DNA of 14,610 bases. It comes from Nanobdellota archaeon. Lineage in GTDB: Archaea > Nanobdellota > Nanobdellia > Pacearchaeales > GW2011-AR1. Both the position numbers and the translations under genes were made by a program. Positions within the stretch are counted from its first letter, which is position 1. The number at the start of each line of letters is the position of its first letter. The notes beneath the pieces were generated by a model. It was not told where the DNA came from, made no database searches, and saw only the letters and a list, made by a program, of their open reading frames with translations. The stretch is from the NCBI GenBank assembly GCA_018901625.1, contig JAHIEM010000057.1, positions 1-14,610 on the forward strand, written 5' to 3'. Shown piece by piece: positions 6,356-12,788 of the stretch.

Positions 6356-6367
6356 GTATTTAAATAC
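6356..6367. promoter_or_regulatory. Palindromic TATA box, possibly bidirectional
   Basis: GTATTTAAATAC is a perfect 12-bp palindrome lying between divergent genes. For trxB it puts initiation near 6388, leaving a leader that carries the SD. For the zinc-protein gene it puts initiation near 6335, giving a leader of about 135 nt that contains the hairpin. One symmetric box could serve both directions. Confidence 0.5.
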
Positions 6368-6411
6368 GTTTCGTTTATGTAATATATACTAAATTTATGG
6401 AGGAGAAACAA

Positions 6412-7344
6412 ATGAAACAAGAAAAAGAATATGATGTGGTTATCCTCGGAGCAGGCCCTGCTGGAATGTCCGCGTCGATATACGCATCCAGATATGGGCT
6501 GAAGACAATTGTTATTGGAAGGGAGATTGGGGGAATGGCAAACTATGCTCATAAAATAGAGAACTATCCTGGATATGAAGGCTCAGGAACAGAACTTATG
6601 AAGAAGTTCCATAAACAAGCCACTGGTTTTGGAGCAGAGTTTCTTAATGATGATTTGATTGATATAAGAAAAGAGAAAGGTTTTGAGGTTATTACTTCAA
6701 GAAAAGAGAGAATAAGAACCAAGACAGTGATAATTGCTCTGGGAACAAGCAAGAGAAAGCTGAATGTTAAGGGGGAAGACGAGTTTCTTGGGAAGGGTGT
6801 TTCTTACTGCGCTACTTGTGACGGGAATTTTTTTAGAAATAAGTCTGTGGCAGTAATTGGCGGGGGAGATGCTGCGTGCAAGGCTTCAGAACTGCTTTCA
6901 AATCTGGCAAAGAAGGTTTATATGCTCACTAGGGAGAATGATACGTGCGAGGCAGTTATTAGCAGGGAACTCAAAGAAAAAAAGAATTTTGAACTGCTTT
7001 GCCATGCAACCCCAATAGAGATAAAGGGGAAAGAGTTTGTGGAAGAGATTGTTGTTGAGGTTGGAAAGGGAGAGAAGGGAATTCCAAAACTGAAGGGGTT
7101 GAAAGTTGACGGGGTTTTTATAGAAATTGGGAGCTTGCCTGTATCAGATATCTGCAAGATTCTTGGGATAAAGAGGGATAAAGAGGGGTATATTTCTGCA
7201 GATAGTGAGAACTTTGCTACTAATGTCTCAGGCATATTTGCTGCAGGTGATGTTGTTAAAAGCAAGTTGAAACAAGTGGTGATTGCAGCTGCGCAGGGTG
7301 CAAGAGCTGCAAAGTCTGCATATGATTTTATTTCTAAGAGATGA
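6412..7344 (+). CDS. trxB: Thioredoxin reductase-like flavoprotein
   Basis: This FAD-dependent cytosolic pyridine-nucleotide-disulfide oxidoreductase should reduce thioredoxin-like proteins. I chose the ATG at 6412 (310 aa) because GGAGGAG lies 6-7 nt upstream; the in-frame ATG at 6397 itself overlaps that SD and would add MEEKQ. The FAD Rossmann motif is G13-A-G-P-A-G18, and the redox-active pair is C133-A-T-C136 in SYCATCDGNFF. The nucleotide-binding motif is GGGDAA (150-155), and the C-terminal FAD motif is GIFAAGDV. The usual NADPH-contacting HRR motif is replaced by LTREND, so the electron donor may be NADH or something else. The size matches low-molecular-weight TrxR. The membrane thioredoxin-like protein and ferredoxin downstream are possible partners, but no cytosolic thioredoxin is in the window. 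Confidence 0.93.
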   Translation: MKQEKEYDVVILGAGPAGMSASIYASRYGLKTIVIGREIGGMANYAHKIENYPGYEGSGTELMKKFHKQATGFGAEFLNDDLIDIRKEKGFEVITSRKERIRTKTVIIALGTSKRKLNVKGEDEFLGKGVSYCATCDGNFFRNKSVAVIGGGDAACKASELLSNLAKKVYMLTRENDTCEAVISRELKEKKNFELLCHATPIEIKGKEFVEEIVVEVGKGEKGIPKLKGLKVDGVFIEIGSLPVSDICKILGIKRDKEGYISADSENFATNVSGIFAAGDVVKSKLKQVVIAAAQGARAAKSAYDFISKR

Positions 7345-7622
7345 TTGGTAATCCTGGTTGGAAGAAGGATTATAGTTAAATATCCACATAAATCTTTCAG
7401 GAGATAAATAAAATCAGGCAGAAACTAATAGTCCCCCCTATTTCAAATTTAATTTATTATTATCCTAATGCTCTTACAGGTTAATTATTGCAATTGTTCA
7501 ACATATTTCTCTTTAGATTTCACTCATTAGGTGTTAGACTGGAGACTGGCATGATTACTGCACATATGTCTGCTATTGTGAAGTATAGAAATCTTTAAAA
7601 CATAGGTTATTAATTTTTATTT
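7345..7622. other. 278-bp intergenic region, no gene seen
   Basis: TAATCCT (7349-7355) and AGGATTA (7366-7372) form a 7-bp stem with a 10-nt loop just after the trxB stop, which may mark the transcript end, but no clear T tract follows. The rest is A+T-rich with only tiny frames under 20 codons. No tRNA or convincing structured RNA was found. The end of the region holds the promoter of the GHMP kinase gene. Confidence 0.5.
7593..7600 (+). promoter_or_regulatory. TATA box of the GHMP kinase gene
   Basis: CTTTAAAA, centred 26 nt before the ATG at 7623. The spacing implies a leaderless transcript, and no SD is present. Confidence 0.5.
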
Positions 7623-8675
7623 ATGGAATCAAGTGAGATTTTTGTGCCTGGAAGATTATGCTTGTTTGGAGAGCATTCTGACTGGGCTGGGGGGCATAGA
7701 AGGCAGAATTCTGAAATTTGCCCGGGATATGTTGTTGTAGCTCAGACAAATCAGGGAAACCATGCTAGAGTTGAGAGATTAGAAAGGTCTGTTCTGTCAT
7801 TTAAGTCTGCTGTTTTAAAGAATAGTATTGAGATGCCTCTGGATGTGGATTCTCTTAGAAAAGTTGCAGAAGGAGGAGGAGAATTTAGTTATGTTGCAGG
7901 TGTTGCGCTTGATGTTGTTGCTAATTACAATCATTGCTCTTCATCTGGAATAGGGATTGATAATTACAAGACAGACCTGCCAATAAAAAAGGGATTATCC
8001 AGTTCTGCATCAATCTGCGTGCTGGCTGCGAGGGCTTTTAGCCTTGTTTATGATTTAAAATGGACTCCAAGAAGAGTGATGGAAGTGGCTTATATTGGAG
8101 AGACAAATACTCCTTCACGGTGCGGCAGAATGGACCAGGCTTGCGCATATAGCTCTCCTGTTTTAGTTAAGTTTGATGGAGACAAGATGGATGTAGAGGA
8201 ACTGAATGTTGGAGAGGATGTTCCGATAAGTATCGCAGACTTAAAGAGAGGGAAGAACACAAGGGTAATTCTTGCAGATTTAAACAGGGGATTTCCTTTT
8301 CATTCTACAGATCAGGAGAGATTAAAACAAGATTATTTGGGACCGATTAACTACCATCTTGTTTCTAGAGCTGCACAAGCGTTAAGAAAAGGAGATTTAG
8401 AAAGGCTTGGAGGGTTGATGTCAGAAGCCCAGAAGGGATTTGATTTGTATGTTGCGCCTGCTTGTCCTGAACTTAATGCCCCCAGACTCCATGAAGTCTT
8501 AACATGCAAGGAGTTACAAGAATTTGTTTACGGGGGCAAGGGTGTTGGAAGCCAGGGAGATGGAACTGCGCAATTTGTCTGCAAGAGTAAAGAGGCAAGG
8601 GAGAAAGCAAGGGAGATATTGGAGCAAAAGCTTGGTTGCGAGTGTTTGGATTTAGATTTAAAGAAAAACGTTTAA
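7623..8675 (+). CDS. GHMP-family sugar kinase (galactokinase/glucuronokinase-like)
   Basis: This 350-aa cytosolic kinase transfers phosphate from ATP to a sugar. The galactokinase-type N-terminal signature is VPGRLCLFGEHSDW (G10, R11, E17, H18, D20). The GHMP phosphate-binding loop is PIKKGLSSSAS (120-130). R-C-G-R-M-D-Q (D171 as probable catalytic base) is followed by ACAYSSPVLVKFDGD, and motif 3 is GGKGVGSQGDG (304-314), an altered Gly-rich loop. The GRMDQACAY context resembles glucuronokinase and L-arabinokinase-like members as much as true galactokinase, so the sugar (galactose, a uronic acid or a heptose) is not settled. The insert GGHRRQNSEICPGYVVVAQTNQ replaces the usual galactokinase stretch after the signature. 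The gene stands alone with its own promoter, and no sugar-pathway neighbours are visible. Confidence 0.85.
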   Translation: MESSEIFVPGRLCLFGEHSDWAGGHRRQNSEICPGYVVVAQTNQGNHARVERLERSVLSFKSAVLKNSIEMPLDVDSLRKVAEGGGEFSYVAGVALDVVANYNHCSSSGIGIDNYKTDLPIKKGLSSSASICVLAARAFSLVYDLKWTPRRVMEVAYIGETNTPSRCGRMDQACAYSSPVLVKFDGDKMDVEELNVGEDVPISIADLKRGKNTRVILADLNRGFPFHSTDQERLKQDYLGPINYHLVSRAAQALRKGDLERLGGLMSEAQKGFDLYVAPACPELNAPRLHEVLTCKELQEFVYGGKGVGSQGDGTAQFVCKSKEAREKAREILEQKLGCECLDLDLKKNV

Positions 8676-8680
8676 ACAAC

Positions 8681-8690
8681 ATTTAAAAAC
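8681..8690 (+). promoter_or_regulatory. TATA box of the membrane thioredoxin-like gene
   Basis: ATTTAAAAAC begins 6 nt after the stop of the kinase gene and is centred about 26 nt before the next ATG. The gene therefore appears to have its own leaderless promoter despite the 35-nt gap. Confidence 0.5.
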
Positions 8691-8710
8691 TATCTTGTTT
8701 TATTTTAATT

Positions 8711-9118
8711 ATGGCAAACAAAAACAATAAAAAACTGATTATCAGCATTGCCATAATTATCGGGATTGTGATTTTATTTACTGCGATTTATTTTGGATTG
8801 AGAAGTTTGGGAAATGCCATCTTAGATCCTGCTTCTGCTGATAGTCTTGCTAAATGTTTGAGTGAGAAGAATGTGAAGATGTATGGCGCTTACTGGTGTC
8901 CTCACTGCTCTAATCAGAAGAATTTGTTTGGCGGAGAACTAGAGAAGAGCGGGATTTATGTTGAGTGTGCTGAAGGAGGAGAAAATCCCCAGCCTAATCT
9001 TTGCTATGAAAAGGGAATAGATGGGTATCCTACCTGGGAGATAAATGGAAAATTATATTCTGGCGAGTTGAGTCTGAGCAAGATATCTAGTTTATCTGGG
9101 TGCGAGGTGGCTAAGTAA
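8711..9118 (+). CDS. Membrane-anchored thioredoxin-fold disulfide oxidoreductase
   Basis: This 135-aa protein has a basic N-terminus, one hydrophobic helix (~9-29, IISIAIIIGIVILFTAIYF) and a thioredoxin-like domain that probably lies outside the membrane. The active site is W-C63-P-H-C66, and the cis-proline segment is IDGYPTWEINGK. Extra cysteines (AKCLSEKN, YVECAEGG, NLCYEKG, SGCEV) are typical of the domain found fused to, or paired with, VKOR-type membrane oxidases, which it resembles strongly (MYGAYWCPHCSNQK, then an ECAEGG segment). The likely role is forming or shuffling disulfides in exported proteins. No VKOR or DsbB partner is in the window. The exported cysteine-containing proteins nearby could be clients, but that is inference. 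Confidence 0.88.
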   Translation: MANKNNKKLIISIAIIIGIVILFTAIYFGLRSLGNAILDPASADSLAKCLSEKNVKMYGAYWCPHCSNQKNLFGGELEKSGIYVECAEGGENPQPNLCYEKGIDGYPTWEINGKLYSGELSLSKISSLSGCEVAK

Positions 9119-9133
9119 GAATTTAAAATGGCT

Positions 9134-9215
9134 TATTTTCTCATCAAGAGGTAGTGATAAAAATATTGTCTTGGAGTGCAATAGTGCTTATAAACTAAAT
9201 ACAGATGAGAAAATA
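9134..9215. repeat. Perfect 12-bp inverted repeat bracketing the hflK promoter
   Basis: TATTTTCTCATC (9134-9145) and GATGAGAAAATA (9204-9215) are exact reverse complements separated by 58 bp. The TATA box lies between them, and the right arm ends 2 bp before the hflK ATG. This may be a two-site operator forming a loop, or the base of a long RNA hairpin. A perfect 12-bp match over this distance is unlikely by chance. Confidence 0.6.
9187..9195 (+). promoter_or_regulatory. TATA box of hflK
   Basis: CTTATAAAC, centred about 27 nt before the ATG at 9218. No SD is present, so the transcript is probably leaderless or nearly so. Confidence 0.5.
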
Positions 9216-9217
9216 GA

Positions 9218-10330
9218 ATGGTATTAAAAGAATTTTTAGAGAGAATTGATGATGAAGGAGACAGAAATCTTGCATTAAGAGGATGGAAATGGATTAAAAG
9301 AGGATTGCTTGGAACAGCAGCAGTTGTTGGATTGGTTACTTCTTTGTATACTGTTCCACTTGATTCTCACGGTGTTGTCAGAAGATTTGGAGAGTATTCC
9401 AGAACAGCTCAGCCCGGAATACACATGAAGATTCCTTTTGGAATTGAGAGTGTTGTAGATGTTCCAGTAAAAAGAATTCAGAAAGAAGAGTTTGGTTTTA
9501 GAACACTTGAAGCAGGCGTTAATTCAAAATATCTTGGTATTGATGAAAATGGAAATTTGATTGCTGAACAAGGAGATGTAGAAAGGTTTGTAAAAGATAA
9601 TTGGGAAAATGTTTCAGATTCCTCTGCAAATGATTATGACAAGGCAAAAGAGATTCTAAGAAGAGAGTATATTATGCTTACTGGAGACTTGAATATTGCA
9701 GATGTTGAATGGATAGTCCAGTATAATATTAAAGATGCTAAAGACTATTTGTTTAATGTAAAAGATGTTAAGGCTGCTATAAGAGACTGCAGCCAGGCAG
9801 TTATGAGACAGATTGTTGGGAATGGGAGTGTTGATGAAGCAATCACAATTGGGAGAATTGATTATGAAAACAGGTCAAAGATAGCTCTTCAAGAGTTACT
9901 TGATGACTATAGAACTGGAATTCAGGTTGTTACAGTAAAAATGCAGTCTTCTAATCCTCCGATGGTTGTAAGGCCTGCTTTTAATGAAGTCAATAAGGCT
10001 CAACAACAAAAAGAGCAGAGAATTAATGAAGCACTAAAAGCATATAATGAGGTTGTTCCGCAAGCTAAAGGAGAGGCAAGACAAACTGTAGAAGAAGCAA
10101 AAGGTTATGCTGCTGAGAGAACAAATAGAGCTAAGGGAGATGTTCAGAGGTTTGCAAAAGTTCTTGAAGAGTATGAGAGAGCTCCTGAGATTACTGCGCA
10201 AAGAATGTATTTAGAAACAATGGGAAAAACTCTTCCACAGATTCCTGAGAAGTGGATAATTGATGGAACAGGAGACAGAGGGTATATGCTTAAATTACTA
10301 AATTTAAATCAACCTCAAAATGAGAAGTAA
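9218..10330 (+). CDS. hflK: HflK-like SPFH/band-7 membrane protein
   Basis: This 370-aa protein has a short cytosolic N-terminus, one membrane helix (~30-47, LLGTAAVVGLVTSLYTV) and an SPFH domain (VPLDSHGVVRRFGEYSRTAQPGIHMKIPF, then VKRIQKEEFGFRTLE). A long coiled-coil region follows (~250-340, NEVNKAQQQKEQRINEALKAY, then AKGEARQTVEEAKGYAAERTN). QKEEFGFRT, MLTGDLNIADVEWIVQYNI and the overall order match bacterial HflK, which assembles with HflC into a cage around the FtsH protease and controls its access to membrane proteins. The Gly/Pro-rich N-terminus of E. coli HflK is absent. The ~45-residue stretch between the EEFGFRT and GDLNIADVEW segments (DENGNLIAEQGDVERFVKDN) is longer than usual. 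Its 3' end overlaps hflC by 11 nt. The family is firm; the client in this organism is unknown. Confidence 0.9.
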   Translation: MVLKEFLERIDDEGDRNLALRGWKWIKRGLLGTAAVVGLVTSLYTVPLDSHGVVRRFGEYSRTAQPGIHMKIPFGIESVVDVPVKRIQKEEFGFRTLEAGVNSKYLGIDENGNLIAEQGDVERFVKDNWENVSDSSANDYDKAKEILRREYIMLTGDLNIADVEWIVQYNIKDAKDYLFNVKDVKAAIRDCSQAVMRQIVGNGSVDEAITIGRIDYENRSKIALQELLDDYRTGIQVVTVKMQSSNPPMVVRPAFNEVNKAQQQKEQRINEALKAYNEVVPQAKGEARQTVEEAKGYAAERTNRAKGDVQRFAKVLEEYERAPEITAQRMYLETMGKTLPQIPEKWIIDGTGDRGYMLKLLNLNQPQNEK

Positions 10331-11495
10331 TCAGAAAGAAACTCGGGAAGAAAAACCTGAAGAAAAGAAAAAACCAAATATGCTCTGGGCAGCAGCTAAG
10401 GGGGCGATTGGTGCTCTAACACTCTTAGTTGCCTCTGGTTCAATGTACACAGTTGACCAGACTGAACAGGCAGTTGTAACCCAGTTTGGAAGACCTGTAA
10501 GAGTTATAATTAATCCTGTTGATAGCCATGATAGAGACAAGAAAGTAGGAGAGTTAAAAGCAAGATATGCAAAGGATAGAATTTCATGCAGTGTTGGAGC
10601 TGGATTGAGATTTAAGATTCCGATTATCCATTCTGTTGATAAACAAGAAAGAAGACTTTTAAGATGGAATGGTTTTCCTGAGCAGATTCCAACTAAAGAT
10701 AAGAAGTATATCTGGGTTGACACAACAGCAAGATGGTATATTGAAGATCCATTACAGTATTCAAGGTCTGTTGGAACAGAACAGCAGGCACAGGCTAAGC
10801 TAGATGATGTAGTTGATGCAACAACGAGAAATTCTATAACTAAAAGAGATTTAATTGAGATAGTGAGAACAGACAACAGACCTATGGCTGTTGCTACAGA
10901 GGAGCTTAGAGAGACAACAAAGGTGGGGGAGATTTCTGAGGGAAGGGAGAAGATAGTCCAGGAGGTGACTGCATTCTCGAGAGATGCGTGCAAAGAGTAT
11001 GGGATGGGAATATTTGAGTCTGGAGTTTTGATTAAGGGGCTTGTTTATGTTCAAGGGGTCAAGAATTCTGTTGAGAAGAGAATGGTTGAAGAGAGATTGC
11101 AGATAGCAAAGAAGTATACTTCTGAGGGAAATGGGGAGTATAAAAGAATTATGGGAGACAAGGAGAGGGAACTTAAGACTATTGCATCTGGAGCATATAA
11201 AGAAGCACAGCTGATTAAGGGGCAGGCAGATGCAGAAGCAACAAGAATTTTTGCAGTGGGGTTTAGAGAAAAGGATGAGAAAACAGGGCAACAGATAACT
11301 TACAAGGGGCTTGGTTCAAATCCTGAATTCTACAGATTCTGGAAAACTCTCCAGTTGTATGAAGAGTCACTTGGCGGAAAGACAAGGCTTATACTTGGAA
11401 TGGATAATCCCCTAATGCAGTTTATGAAAGGACAGAATGCCTCTGCAGATTACACTGCAAAGGCAGCATCGCAGCCAGTTGAAGCTGTAAAATAA
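10320..11495 (+). CDS. hflC: HflC-like SPFH/band-7 membrane protein
   Basis: This 391-aa partner of HflK starts at the ATG overlapping the hflK stop by 11 nt, with no SD, indicating translational coupling. A charged cytosolic tail (KETREEKPEEKKK) precedes a membrane helix (~23-43) and the SPFH domain (YTVDQTEQAVVTQFGRPVRVI, then a GLRFKIPI strand). A coiled-coil region follows, with RIMGDKERELKTIASGAYKEAQ and the stomatin-like KGQADAEATRI. The C-terminal NPEFYRFWKTLQLYEESLG and LILGMDNPLMQFMK are typical of HflC. Compared with E. coli HflC (334 aa) it carries an insert of about 20 residues after GRPVRV (NPVDSHDRDKKVGELKARY) and a short C-terminal extension. HflK and HflC probably form a heteromeric ring in the membrane. 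No ftsH gene is adjacent. Confidence 0.9.
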   Translation: MRSNQKETREEKPEEKKKPNMLWAAAKGAIGALTLLVASGSMYTVDQTEQAVVTQFGRPVRVIINPVDSHDRDKKVGELKARYAKDRISCSVGAGLRFKIPIIHSVDKQERRLLRWNGFPEQIPTKDKKYIWVDTTARWYIEDPLQYSRSVGTEQQAQAKLDDVVDATTRNSITKRDLIEIVRTDNRPMAVATEELRETTKVGEISEGREKIVQEVTAFSRDACKEYGMGIFESGVLIKGLVYVQGVKNSVEKRMVEERLQIAKKYTSEGNGEYKRIMGDKERELKTIASGAYKEAQLIKGQADAEATRIFAVGFREKDEKTGQQITYKGLGSNPEFYRFWKTLQLYEESLGGKTRLILGMDNPLMQFMKGQNASADYTAKAASQPVEAVK

Positions 11496-11506
11496 TTCTC
11501 CACAAG

Positions 11507-11516
11507 ATTTAAATAC
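11507..11516 (+). promoter_or_regulatory. TATA box of the ferredoxin gene
   Basis: ATTTAAATAC, 12 nt after the hflC stop and centred about 28 nt before the ferredoxin ATG. The ferredoxin therefore seems to have its own promoter rather than depending on hflKC. Confidence 0.55.
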
Positions 11517-11539
11517 GCCTGAAATTTTTTATTTTAATT

Positions 11540-11710
11540 ATGGCAAAAATAAAAATTGACAAAGAGAAGTGTATCGGGTGTGGGGCTTGTGAGGCTGTTT
11601 GTCCTGAATCTTTCAAGATGGATGATGGAAAAGCCAAGTTTACAGGCAAGACTGGAAAATGCGCAAAAGAAGCTGTTGATTCGTGCCCTGTCCAGGCAAT
11701 AACTTTATGA
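11540..11710 (+). CDS. Small [4Fe-4S] ferredoxin
   Basis: This 56-aa cytosolic electron carrier has the pattern C11-x2-C14-x2-C17-x3-C21-P and a distal C49-P. In single-cluster ferredoxins of the Thermotoga type, C11, C14, C17 and C49 would bind one [4Fe-4S] cluster, while the remaining pair (here C21 and C41) can form a disulfide. Only one cluster is expected because there is no second CxxCxxC motif. Start and end are clear: ATG after a TATA box, and TGA at 11708-11710, one base from the end of the convergent membrane-protein gene. Its redox partners are unknown. Nearby thioredoxin reductase and Fe-S assembly genes make a role in the local redox and Fe-S network plausible. Confidence 0.93.
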   Translation: MAKIKIDKEKCIGCGACEAVCPESFKMDDGKAKFTGKTGKCAKEAVDSCPVQAITL

Positions 11711-11711
11711 T

Positions 11712-12296
11712 TTAGTGCTTGATTAATTCACGATCTATTATCTTGTATAATGTGAAAACCATGCACGAGATTAGTCCGAGGAGGAGATCTATCATGGTGT
11801 CATCATTCTTATCAAGATACTCTGTTAAGACTTCTAAACCTCTCACTTTTTGAGTTAGATACACTCCCTGCAATTTTAAATTTAAGAATACGTCAAGAAG
11901 ATACTCTCCAATTTCCTGAAGTGTTAGAAATGTCATCACAGTTGTAAATGTTAAGAATAATTTCATTTTAAAACTCAGGGCGGTTTTGTTTAGCGCATAG
12001 AACAGAATTATTGCTCCAAAAAATGGAAGGGTGGCATGGAGAATCTTATCATACTGGGGGTAGAGGAAGTAGGCAAATCCCCCAATTGTGACGCCCATTA
12101 TTACCATGAAGATTAACAGCAAATAATGCGCTAGTTTAAAATGTATTTTAAATACCTTATCAATAACAAGAAAAGCTGCAAGATACATTATTACTGCTGC
12201 TGTGCCCATTACTGGGACTCCTTCAAGAAAGAACTGAAGTATGAATAAGATTAGGCATACTACTGAAATTAACACTGTCTTTTTTGTGAAGTTCAC
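11712..12296 (-). CDS. Multi-pass integral membrane protein (DUF2238-like)
   Basis: This 194-aa protein starts with GTG. It contains about six hydrophobic segments: VLISVVCLILFILQFF; the 28-44 stretch; HYLLLIFMVIMGVTIGGFAYF; the segment after the YDKILH motif; LFLTFTTVMTFLTLQ; and LLLGLISCMVFTLY. Polar residues within or beside the membrane, YDKILHAT, LQEIGEYLLD and DDTMIDLLLG, recall the D-x2-x-H / E-x2-E / D-x3-D pattern of DUF2238 (YjdF-like) proteins, whose function is unknown. These acidic and His residues could bind a metal or a phospho-lipid substrate, but this is speculation. The gene has its own TATA box about 25 nt upstream and is divergent from the Fe-S regulator. Its 3' end lies one base from the ferredoxin stop. 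It is certainly a membrane protein; the family call is moderate. Confidence 0.75.
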   Translation of the reverse strand: MNFTKKTVLISVVCLILFILQFFLEGVPVMGTAAVIMYLAAFLVIDKVFKIHFKLAHYLLLIFMVIMGVTIGGFAYFLYPQYDKILHATLPFFGAIILFYALNKTALSFKMKLFLTFTTVMTFLTLQEIGEYLLDVFLNLKLQGVYLTQKVRGLEVLTEYLDKNDDTMIDLLLGLISCMVFTLYKIIDRELIKH

Positions 12297-12316
12297 AATA
12301 TTCTAGATTTTCTGGA

Positions 12317-12326
12317 TTTAAAAATA
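12317..12326 (-). promoter_or_regulatory. TATA box of the DUF2238-like gene
   Basis: TATTTTTAAA on the minus strand, centred about 25 nt before the GTG start, without an SD. It is separated by about 25 bp from the dyad that probably controls the divergent regulator gene. Confidence 0.45.
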
Positions 12327-12350
12327 TAACTAATACTACTTGTAATTGGT

Positions 12351-12402
12351 GTAAACTATAGTTTACTTTTTAGAAAGATTTATATAGTTAACAATAGTAT
12401 AC
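12351..12402 (+). promoter_or_regulatory. Operator-like dyad and half-sites around the regulator promoter
   Basis: GTAAACTATAGTTTAC (12351-12366) is a perfect 16-bp palindrome. Its half-site TAGTTTAC recurs as TAGTTAAC (12385-12392) and TAGTATAC (12395-12402), which start 10 bp apart on the same face of the helix. They overlap the TATA box and the expected transcription start. Occupancy of the downstream sites would block initiation, fitting autorepression by the HTH protein encoded immediately downstream. Confidence 0.6.
12378..12387 (+). promoter_or_regulatory. TATA box of the Fe-S locus regulator
   Basis: ATTTATATAG lies about 40 nt before the ATG, giving a leader of about 15 nt that carries a strong SD (AGGAGG, 12408-12413) 8 nt before the start codon. 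Confidence 0.6.
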
Positions 12403-12421
12403 ATTTTAGGAGGAAAATAAA

Positions 12422-12787
12422 ATGTATTCTTTGCCACAGGAGATTGAGGTTTGGTATATTATTCCCGCAGTTAGGCGCGAGTTTGCCAGAGTTCTTGTTG
12501 AGAAACACGAATTGACTATGGAAAAGGCAGGAGAGATTATAGGTGTTACAAAAGCGGCTGTATCCCAGTATCTAAAAAATAAGAGGGCGGGTTTGTTTAA
12601 GATTCCTAAATCAATTAAGAGGGAGATAGAAAAATCAGCAGAGGTTATTGTGAGAGAGAAGAACCTTGCTGTGAGAGAGATAATGCGGATTTTAGAGATG
12701 GTTAAGACGGCTAAGTGCTCGTGCGAGATTTGCAAGAAGTATAATTCAGAGATTACTAAAATGTGCGGGATGAATGGGAAATACTGA
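12422..12787 (+). CDS. HTH transcriptional regulator with C-terminal Cys cluster (candidate Fe-S sensor)
   Basis: This 121-aa protein has an N-terminal helical segment (LPQEIEVWYIIPAVRREFARVL) and an XRE-like HTH (~residues 32-56, LTMEKAGEIIGVTKAAVSQYL), resembling archaeal predicted regulators of the COG2522 type. The C-terminal ~25 residues carry four cysteines, C99-x-C101-x2-C104 and C115, enough to ligate an Fe-S cluster or a metal ion. It is the first gene of the Fe-S assembly locus and ends 1 nt before the chosen iscS start, so it is very likely the locus regulator and an analogue, not a homologue, of bacterial IscR. The dyad and half-sites around its own promoter suggest autoregulation. 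The ligand could be an Fe-S cluster, iron or zinc; which one is inference. Confidence 0.85.
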   Translation: MYSLPQEIEVWYIIPAVRREFARVLVEKHELTMEKAGEIIGVTKAAVSQYLKNKRAGLFKIPKSIKREIEKSAEVIVREKNLAVREIMRILEMVKTAKCSCEICKKYNSEITKMCGMNGKY

Positions 12788-12788
12788 G

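Noticed and set aside
6199..6396. Possible tRNA-like fold in the leader of the zinc-protein gene
   Set aside because: A GTTCAA segment exists on the minus strand, but no consistent acceptor, D, anticodon and T stems could be drawn. The structure fits a leader hairpin over the SD better.
6397..6411. Upstream ATG as the trxB start
   Set aside because: The ATG at 6397 is part of ATGGAGGAG, which acts as a well-placed SD for the ATG at 6412, and family members begin shortly before the FAD motif as the 6412 start gives.
7468..7600. Two tiny open frames (19 and 15 codons) in the trxB/kinase gap
   Set aside because: Both are very short, lack SD or suitable TATA spacing, and show no recognisable protein features.
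10331..10993. Long open frame of about 220 codons on the minus strand opposite hflC
   Set aside because: The plus-strand frame has full HflC homology from end to end. The minus-strand product is Ser/Leu-rich low-information sequence with no promoter or SD, as expected for the shadow of a real gene.
12774..12788. Upstream ATG at 12774 as the iscS start
   Set aside because: It would add MGNTE before the conserved start and overlap the regulator gene by 14 nt. The ATG pair at 12789/12792 matches the family's usual MKxIYLDNAATTP start just after the regulator's stop.
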